Assembly: GCA_026770595.1 (NCBI GenBank)
Contig: MU634691.1
Span: 1-10,764, forward strand
Direction: 5' to 3'
DNA length: 10,764 bases
DNA from: Ochromonadaceae sp. CCMP2298
Lineage: Eukaryota > Sar > Synurophyceae > Ochromonadales > Ochromonadaceae
Positions 1 to 5,751 of the stretch are shown here, piece by piece. The position numbers and the translations under genes are program-made. Each line of letters opens with the position of its first letter. Position 1 is the first letter of the stretch. The notes under the pieces were generated by a model that did not search any database, was not told the DNA's origin, and saw only the letters and a list, made by a program, of their open reading frames with translations.

Positions 1-3000
1 TCGTACTCCTCCACTTTCTCCTCCTCCACCTCCACGTGAAGCACGAGCCTGCCCGCCTTTCCCCCCTTCTCGTCCAGCAGGTCCACAGACAACTCTATGG
101 GCCCCGAGGCCCGTGCGCGTCTGAGAGTTGCCGACCCCCGCCCCACCAAGCTGTGCTGCCTGAGGCTGTTCTTATTCATCACCCGCACCTCCATCGCACC
201 CCCCAGGGCCTCCGCATCCACGGGAGCCTCGATGTCCGACTCCCACACACACGTGCTGCCCGCGTTGTCAAGCACGCCGGTCTGCGCAGTCCAACCCGTC
301 CCCGCGCCTCCTGCCCCCGCGGCCAGAGCCAGCACCACGTATGGGTCCTGCCTCCCCAGTAGCTGAGTGTCCCTCAGCCCGTAGGCGCATATTCGCCGCA
401 CACGCACCAGCCCCCTAAAGCCCTCCGCCAAGGGAGCTTGCGCCTGCGCTTGCACCTCCGCCTCGGACGGGGGGGACTCCAGCAGCCTGGCGAACAGCAG
501 CACCCTTCCCGCAGGATTGCCATTCTTGTCCTTCAAAGCGACCTTAATCTCTACCTCGCCCATGCCTATGCCGCCCAGTGAGGCGCTGCCCCCCCCCAGC
601 AGCTTATGCCCCGAAGTGTTGTCTTCCCACGCCTCCAGCCGCAGCGGCTGGTTTTTAAGCATCGCTTCGCTGACGTTGGCCTTAATGTCCAGAAACTCGT
701 ATACGGGGTCTGAGCCTGCATTGTCCATCGTGGGGGTGCGCGCTTGGAACTCTCCCAGCTGCAGAGTGAGGAAGGGGTCTTGCTTTCCCACCAGCTCGGT
801 GTTGGGCAGGCCGAAGGCTAGCGCCCGGTGCACGTGCAGCAGACCAGAGAAGCCGCCCGGCAGTGCCAGTGCCATCGCCTGCTGCTGGCTCTGCTTATCA
901 CGCAGCCGCAGCTCCACCCTTACTGTGGCCCTGCCCGCCCCCCCGCCCTTCTCGTCCAGCAGCGGCACCAGCAACTCAACCTCAGTCCCCAGGGAATGCG
1001 CCACCCGCCGCAGCGCCACAGAGCCCGTGCCCAAAAGGACGTTTTTTCGGTGCGCGTTTTTGTCGAACAGCCTGACCTGCAGACTGCCTCGCAGCAGCGC
1101 GGCGCTGGAAAATTCCCCCCGCAGATCGAGCCCGTCCCAGAGCACGTCCCCGCCCGCGTTAGCGCGCACCTCTGTCTGCTCCTCCCATGCACCCAGGCTC
1201 AGCACTGCGAATGGGTCGGCCTTGCCGATGAACTCGGAATTCCGCAGCCCCTGTGCCTTCACCTGCGTCACCAGCAAGACCGCCTCATCGTACTCCACCA
1301 CCTCCTCCCCCTCCTCCATCAGCGCCACGTCTTCTCTGGGCTTGCCCACATTGAGAGTGAGGGTGACTCGCCCCGCAGCAGCGCCCGTCTTCAGGTGCGC
1401 CAGCAGCACCGTAACGTCTACATCAGTGTCGGGCTGCGATGCGGGCAGAAGCAGGTTGGGAATGGTCCCGCTAGCCACGGGCTTGCCCCTCTCGCACAGG
1501 GTGATGGTCAGCGGGGAGTTGAGCAGCTGCGCGGAGGAGTAGGGGCTCTGCAGCAGCAGGTGACTCCACACTGCGTCTGCGCCCTCCCCCTCCCCCGTAG
1601 CCGCCTCCCACCCCCCGAACCCCACCCTTATCTGTGGGGCACTCTTGGTTATCATATTCCCCGACCGTAGCCCCCGTGCTACCACCTTTGACACCTTCAA
1701 AACGCCCCCTTCAAAGCCCACAGGCATAGAGGGGTCAGAGAGGGCCTGCAGTGAGCAGCTCAGCACCACCCTACCCGAGGGGGCCCCCTTGTCATCCACG
1801 AGCTCCACCTCTACCTGCACCAGCACACCCAACACCCCCGCCCTCACCCCCGCACCTTCCGCCGTACCAGTCGACTCTGCCTCCGCCCCCTCCCCCATTG
1901 CCGCTAACAGCGTAACACTACCCGCCCCTATCTTTACATCCCCCCGTGCCTGGTTCTCGTCGTACACAGTCACTAGCAGTTCCTGACTCTTCAGCAGGTC
2001 TCGCGTCATCTCGCAGCGGAAGTCAAGATCCTCCCAGTGGGCATCGCTGCCCGCGTTGCTCTGCGAAGACGTCTGCTCGCGCCAGGGCGGGGAACCCGGG
2101 AACTCTAATACCACATAGGGGTCTTGCTTTCCGACCAGCTCAGTGTTCGTTAGATTGTGCGCCGATATGGCGGAGATCGCGCAGAAGCCCGTCAGGTATT
2201 GGGCCGGCAACCGGGCCAGCATGTCCGCTCTCGTCATAGTCGGCTTCTTCGCATCCAGCGTGGCAAACAGCAGGACTTTCCCGGCAGAGGCGCCGCCATC
2301 ACCCGACAGATCCAGCGAGAACTGACACTCTCGCCCCAGCCGCACCCCCGCCTGCCTCAAGCTGACCTCGCCCCTGCCCACTAGCACCTCCCCCCCTATG
2401 ACTCCTTTGTCAAATACCTCCAACATCAGCTTCCCTACCTCTAGGGCCTGCGGTGTCACGGTGGTTTCCTGGTGCAGGTTGTCGAATAGGTGAGTGCCCC
2501 CCTGATGGGACTGGGACAGGGGGCTCTTGTAGCTCCAGCCCCCGAAGCGCAGTTGCAGAAGGGGGTTTCGCACATCGCTGCTGCCCAGCAGGGTGCTTTT
2601 TTTCAGCCCCGAGATGTTAGCACAGCGGAATTTTAGTACCCCGCTGTGCAGGAAGGGTGGGTCCAGAGGCTCCGCTTGGGCTGGGGGGCAGGGGCGCAGG
2701 TGCAGGAACAGTATGACCTTGCCTGCGGGTGCGCCCTTCGCGTCTCTCAGGGTGAGCGGCAACTGCACCCCCGTCCCCTCCCCCTGCTTCTTGAGCATGA
2801 ACTGCACCTGTGCGGAGGCCGAGCCTATCAGCACATCTTTCGTGATACTGTTCTTGTCCAGTACGCGCACCGTCAACATCTCGTACCGCATTGCGCCCGC
2901 GTCCACGTCGAAGGCGCAGTCTAGGTACTTAAAGTGCACATTCGCTCCGCCCTCTGCCACAGCCTCCGTACGCCTCTCCTCCGCGCCCAGCCCCAGCACC

Positions 3001-5356
3001 ACGTAGGGGTCGTTTTTGCCCCCCCAGCCCTCAACTGAGGATAAATCCTGGCAGACCACCTGGGATATGCAGAGGGTGCCTGAGTCAAAGGGCGGCTCTA
3101 TATTCGTGTCCTTGTCCTTACCCCCTACCTCCTCCTTCTCCCTACTCTCCCCCCTTTCCCCCTCCACCCCCTCCTTATCCCCCTCCCTCTCCCCCTTGCG
3201 CCTCTTGGTCTCCCTCTCCACATCCAGCAGCAGGCGACCGCTGGGCTGCCCCGCCTTGTCCAACAGCTGCAGCAGCAACGTCGCCCGCACACGCTCCTCC
3301 CCCGCCCGACTGGGTACCAACGCGCCCCAGGCACCCTCGCCCCCTGTGGGACCCCCTAAGCCCCCCGCCCCCGCGCTGACCAGCACCTCCGCCAGCCCTA
3401 TGCGTACGTCCTTGGTTATTTTATTCTTGTCCCAGGCCTCTGCCCGCAGTATCCCAGTCCGCAGCTCAGACAGATCCACCTGTGCGGGGTGAGGGTTTTA
3501 TAAACGTGCGGTAGAGAAGGAGGGGGATAAATACACACACAGACGGGGATAAACGCACCTGGAATCGCGTCTGCCCATACTCGTCATACTCCCATAGCGG
3601 GTCTGCACCCACGTCCTGCAGTACGGCCGTCTCATGGCTCCAGGTGTTTTGGCCGAAGCTAGAGGGGGTTAATTGTGTGTTATAGAGAGAGGGTTAATTC
3701 AAATGTGACATAAAGGGGGGGGGGTGTCAGATGTATACATAGTGGTGTATTTTTACCTGAACTTCACGTAGGCATCGTTCTTGTCGAAGGGGCCCCTCTC
3801 CACCCCGCGCAGGCCCTGCCCCTGCACGCGGCGGATGTACAGAGTGTGGACGAAGGACGAGAGGTCAGGCAGAGAGGCAGGGGCAGGGGACGTCTCTTTC
3901 TCCTCCTGCTGCTCCTGTTCCCGCTCCTTTTCCTGCTCTTTCTCCCTCTCCTTCACCCCCACCCCCACCCCCGGCGCAATCGTCTCCTTCACCCCCACCC
4001 CCGGCACAATCGTCTCCCTTTGCAGGAAAATCGTCACCGTGCCCGCACTCTTGCCATTCTTATCTTTAAGCTGCAGCTCCAGCTGAGCCCCCTCACGCCC
4101 TGCCACCAGGGGTGTGTGGGGGCTGGGAACGAGGGAACTGGGCAGCCGGCCCTGCCCCGTGCCGATGAGTTTGTCCGAAAATGTGCTGTTTTTGTCGGTT
4201 ACGGTGACTCGGAACTCGCCTGGTGGAGATGGGGGTTTGGTGAGGGGTGATAGGGGTTGGGTAGTAGTGGGTAGTAGTGGGTAGTGGGGTGTTAGAATAG
4301 CAGAACATGTGGCTGTTGAACGTCTCTTACCGGTCAGCTGCTCCCCTGTAACTGCCACCCGCATCTCCGCACTCTCCGGTCCGTACTCCCACTGAGCGGT
4401 GCTGCCCGCCCCCTCCCGCACTGCGGTGGTGTGGCTCCAAGTCCCGAATTCTAGCCGAACATAGGGGTCATTTTTGTCACCTGGCATGAGCTCGACGCTC
4501 CGCAGACCCGCACACTCTACCTTGCTTATGACGAGAATATGCGAGGGGGTTGTGGGGGCAGTGCTAGGGGCTGTTATGGGGGCTGTGGCAGCAGGGGTGG
4601 GGACGGGGGACGGGGCAGGGGCTGTGGCGGGGATAGTGACTGTTGCGGGGGCTGCTGCTGCGGCGGGCTTCCTCTCATTCTCCGGCTCCTTCAAGGTAGC
4701 CGGCGCTGTCGGCGCGGGTGCCTCTACCGAAACTGACGTTGCTATTGGTGCTGTCCCTGTGGGCTCTGCCGAAACCGGTGCTGCCGTCTTTGCTGTCCCT
4801 GTGGGTGTCGCCATGAGTGCTTTCACCAGCACCGCCCTGAGGGTCACCCGCCCCTCCTTCGTAGCAGGGCCCTTCTTGGGCTGGCTAAGCAAGTCCAGCT
4901 CCACTGCTGTATCTTCGTTATAGGCGCGGATGAGCTGGTTCAGGGGAATGCGGGCCTTGCCCAGGTGCGTGCGGGTGGTGCGCAGACCTACGTTGACGTT
5001 GACGGCCTCGACTTCCAGCTGGGGGTGTAAGTGTTGTGGAGTGTTTAGTAATGTTATTGTTTAAAAACGCACGCGTTGTTTTTTGTGACCCACACACACA
5101 CGAGCACGCACAACACACTCACCATGAACTTATCGGTGTATTGCTTGGGATCCACCTCGAACTCGGGACACTCAGGAAAGTCCGCATCCACGCCGGCGTC
5201 CTTCATGCGCGCTGTCTCGAAGGGCGTGCCCTCTCCAAGAGTGATAATCAGTGCTGGGTCTTGCTTGTCTCCCCAGCTGCCCGTGTTCTTCAGACCCCTG
5301 GCGGCCAGCTGCGTTAGGCGCAGCCGCATTGGCTTGCTCTCGTCGTACTCGCTCAT
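1..5356 (-). CDS. Giant tandem C2-domain protein, 3' end beyond window (5 exons)
   Basis: Coding exons in transcript order are 5356-5123, 5018-4331, 4219-3757, 3658-3559 and 3479-1, giving 1,654 residues and still open at the left edge. I chose ATG 5356-5354 because the first C2 strand begins about eight residues later and no upstream in-frame ATG precedes a stop at 5431-5429. Ten C2 units are visible. They share a GK(Q/N)DP(Y/F)-type loop 1, an NAGSDxxWE-like turn, a DKN-type loop 3 followed by hydrophobic-Gly, and a last strand of the form LxDKxGxxaGrvxL. An Ala/Pro-rich linker (residues 149-236) separates C2-1 from C2-2, and Lys/Glu-rich linkers follow C2-2 and C2-3. No signal peptide is seen, nor any membrane segment in the visible part, so it is likely cytosolic and peripheral to membranes. 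C2 arrays bind phospholipids or proteins, but the exact role is unknown. Ferlin or MCTP membership is not supported without the C-terminus. Confidence 0.9.
774..803 (-). repeat. 30-bp repeat encoding C2-9 loop 1 (partner at 2118-2147)
   Basis: This stretch encodes NTELVGKQDP of C2-9 and is identical to 2118-2147 (C2-6, same peptide) except at two bases. The two copies lie 1,344 bp apart in the same frame of the same gene, which points to domain duplication or gene conversion. Confidence 0.8.
2118..2147 (-). repeat. 30-bp repeat encoding C2-6 loop 1 (partner at 774-803)
   Basis: This is the second copy of the near-identical loop-1 segment, encoding NTELVGKQDP of C2-6. The nucleotide match is closer than that between other pairs of C2 loops in the array, as judged by eye. 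Confidence 0.8.
3480..3558 (-). other. Intron 4 of the C2 gene (79 nt)
   Basis: The donor is TTCCAG|GTGCGT and the acceptor CCGCACAG|GTGGAT, phase 0. Joining gives YGQTRFQVDLSELRTG, which continues C2-3 into loop 3 (AWDKNKITKD). AGGTG flanks both ends of the intron. Confidence 0.85.
3659..3756 (-). other. Intron 3 of the C2 gene (98 nt)
   Basis: The donor is TTCAG|GTAAAAA and the acceptor CCCCTCTAG|CTTCGG, phase 2. The first intron codon in frame is a stop, so splicing is needed. Joining gives DKNDAYVKFSFGQNTWSHET, a continuous C2-3 loop 1 and following strand. Confidence 0.9.
3889..3954 (-). other. Lys/Glu/Gln-rich helical linker before C2-3
   Basis: The encoded peptide runs KEREKEQEKEREQEQQEEKE, almost purely charged or polar residues with no hydrophobic heptad. 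It is a candidate single alpha helix or charged spacer between C2-2 and C2-3. A second charged stretch (rich in KRRKGERE and EKEEVGGKDKD) sits between C2-3 and C2-4, at about 3108-3215. Confidence 0.6.
3958..4017 (-). repeat. In-frame tandem repeat in the C2-2/C2-3 linker
   Basis: Two adjoining copies of a 30-bp unit share ACCCCCGGC(G/A)CAATCGTCTCC on the plus strand. A further CACCCC step extends one copy. They encode ETIVPGVGVK and ETIAPGVGVGVK, a flexible linker before a Lys/Glu/Gln-rich helix. The differing copy lengths suggest slippage. Confidence 0.8.
4220..4330 (-). other. Intron 2 of the C2 gene (111 nt, frame-preserving)
   Basis: The donor is ACCG|GTAAGAG and the acceptor CTCCACCAG|GCGAG, phase 1. 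A CTAAC branch-site candidate lies at 4295-4291. The intron length is a multiple of three and it has no stop in frame, so the frame stays open if it is retained. Splicing joins TG to EFRVTVTDKN, which restores the C2-2 strand leading to loop 3. Confidence 0.85.
4253..4289 (+). repeat. G-run repeat (GGGTAGTAGT) inside intron 2 of the C2 gene
   Basis: Five G-runs (4253-4256, 4259-4261, 4269-4271, 4279-4281, 4286-4289) are separated by TT, TAGTAGT or TAGT. The plus strand therefore has G-quadruplex potential, and the transcript carries the C-rich complement. The unit GGGTAGTAGT is repeated twice in tandem and then partly a third time. Confidence 0.75.
5019..5122 (-). other. Intron 1 of the C2 gene (104 nt)
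   Basis: The donor is ATG|GTGAGT and the acceptor CCCCCAG|CTG, phase 0. The intron is AT-rich and contains in-frame stops. A TACTAAA branch-site candidate lies at 5050-5044. Joining the exons restores C2-1 strand order (KFM then LEVEAVN). Confidence 0.9.
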
Positions 5357-5418
5357 TCTGATGGCGATTATGCGATGGCCGATTAATAGCAGGAGCTTGT
5401 CTTGCTGAGCCAGCGCCT

Positions 5419-5457
5419 TCACCGGTGCCTATGCCAGTGGTGAGCGCTGTGTGTCAT
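5419..5457 (-). other. Possible 12-codon upstream ORF ahead of the C2 gene
   Basis: An ATG at 5457-5455 opens a 12-codon frame ending at TGA 5421-5419, 62 bases before the main ATG at 5356. If transcription starts upstream of 5457, this uORF would be in the leader and could reduce or regulate translation. There is no evidence that the RNA includes it. Confidence 0.25.
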
Positions 5458-5482
5458 CAGTCTTTCGGTGTTCCTCAGTTTA

Positions 5483-5574
5483 TAACGGGCGACTGCCCTT
5501 CGCCGCTTAGTAACGGTCGCTTGGTGTAACGCATGGTGTAACGGCAATTTGAAGTTTGAGAGGGCGCGCAACGG
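5483..5574 (+). promoter_or_regulatory. Phased cluster of MYB-like TAACGG sites
   Basis: TAACGG occurs at 5483-5488, 5511-5516 and 5539-5544, exactly 28 bp apart and in one orientation. CAACGG at 5569-5574 follows 30 bp later, and an imperfect TAACGC lies at 5527-5532. The 9-mer GGTGTAACG is directly repeated at 5523-5531 and 5535-5543. The motif fits the known MYB recognition consensus (YAACGG; the plant M-phase MSA element has core AACGG). Binding by a MYB factor is inferred from this match only. Confidence 0.5.
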
Positions 5575-5675
5575 CTCCAAAACAGTCCAACATGACCGTT
5601 CCAAGGGAGGACCTTGAGTCGTCGTTCTGTGGAACGCGCATTCCTTTATAGTGGACGCTTGCGCGCCGAGCCGAA

Positions 5676-5743
5676 CCAGCGGGTCAATCTCTGTCCACAA
5701 CAGCACAGGCCAGCGGGTCAATCTCTCTCCACAACAGCACACA
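5676..5743 (+). repeat. 34-bp tandem duplication in the 5' leader of the STAND gene
   Basis: Two adjoining 34-bp copies (5676-5709 and 5710-5743) both begin CCAGCGGGTCAATCTCT and continue TCCACAACAGCACA. They differ at one internal base and at the last few bases. The second copy ends 8 bp before the ATG at 5752, so the pair probably lies in the 5' UTR or core promoter. The single-base differences suggest a recent duplication. Confidence 0.85.
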
Positions 5744-5751
5744 CAGGCAGA

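Larger units (their letters stand above)
1..5332 (-). other. Array of ten C2 domains, approximate boundaries
   Basis: Approximate domain starts, as residue (plus coordinate), are: C2-1 9 (5332), C2-2 238 (4541), C2-3 430 (3854), C2-4 629 (3080), C2-5 774 (2645), C2-6 925 (2192), C2-7 1085 (1712), C2-8 1227 (1286), C2-9 1373 (848) and C2-10 1518 (413). C2-10 is nearly complete at the window edge. Loop 1 reads GDKQDPA, GDKNDPY, FDKNDAY, GGKNDPY, SDVRNPL, VGKQDPY, TKSAPQI, IGKADPF, VGKQDPF and LGRQDPY in order. C2-5 and C2-7 have lost the Asp-Pro core. Introns interrupt C2-1, C2-2 and C2-3 (two in C2-3), whereas C2-4 to C2-10 lie in one exon. That pattern suggests the intron-free part grew by later tandem duplication, which is inference. 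Confidence 0.85.
5357..5751. promoter_or_regulatory. Divergent promoter shared by the two genes
   Basis: Only about 395 bp separate the two start codons, so both promoters and both 5' UTRs must fit here unless a 5' non-coding exon exists within it. The stretch is less GC-rich than the flanking exons. It contains a TATAAA on the minus strand at 5484-5479, 123 bp upstream of the left gene's ATG, and a TTTATA at 5645-5650. It also holds phased TAACGG motifs and a 34-bp tandem repeat, listed separately. I see no tRNA, mobile element or extended open frame with coding character. Transcription start sites cannot be placed from sequence. Confidence 0.75.

Noticed and set aside
517-1542. Long plus-strand open frame over the left region (341 codons)
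   Set aside because: It is antisense to the C2-4 to C2-10 exon. Its product is Ser/Pro/Ala-rich with no domain, while the opposite strand gives repeated C2 motifs.
828-1670. Second plus-strand open frame in the same region
   Set aside because: It is a low-complexity Gln/Pro/Leu product in an antisense frame. High GC removes stop codons from shadow frames.
4474-4923. Plus-strand open frame with Gly/Ala/Val repeats
   Set aside because: It is the complement of the Ala/Pro-rich linker of the C2 protein. Its hydrophobic look follows from that composition.
5054-5422. GTG start at 5422 extending the C2 protein by 22 residues
   Set aside because: Eukaryotic initiation at GTG is unlikely. The ATG at 5356 has a good context and lies just before the first C2 strand.
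5614-5751. TTG-initiated N-terminal extension of the STAND protein by 46 residues
   Set aside because: There is no ATG in frame. The stretch contains the 34-bp tandem repeat and lacks protein similarity, so it reads as leader sequence.
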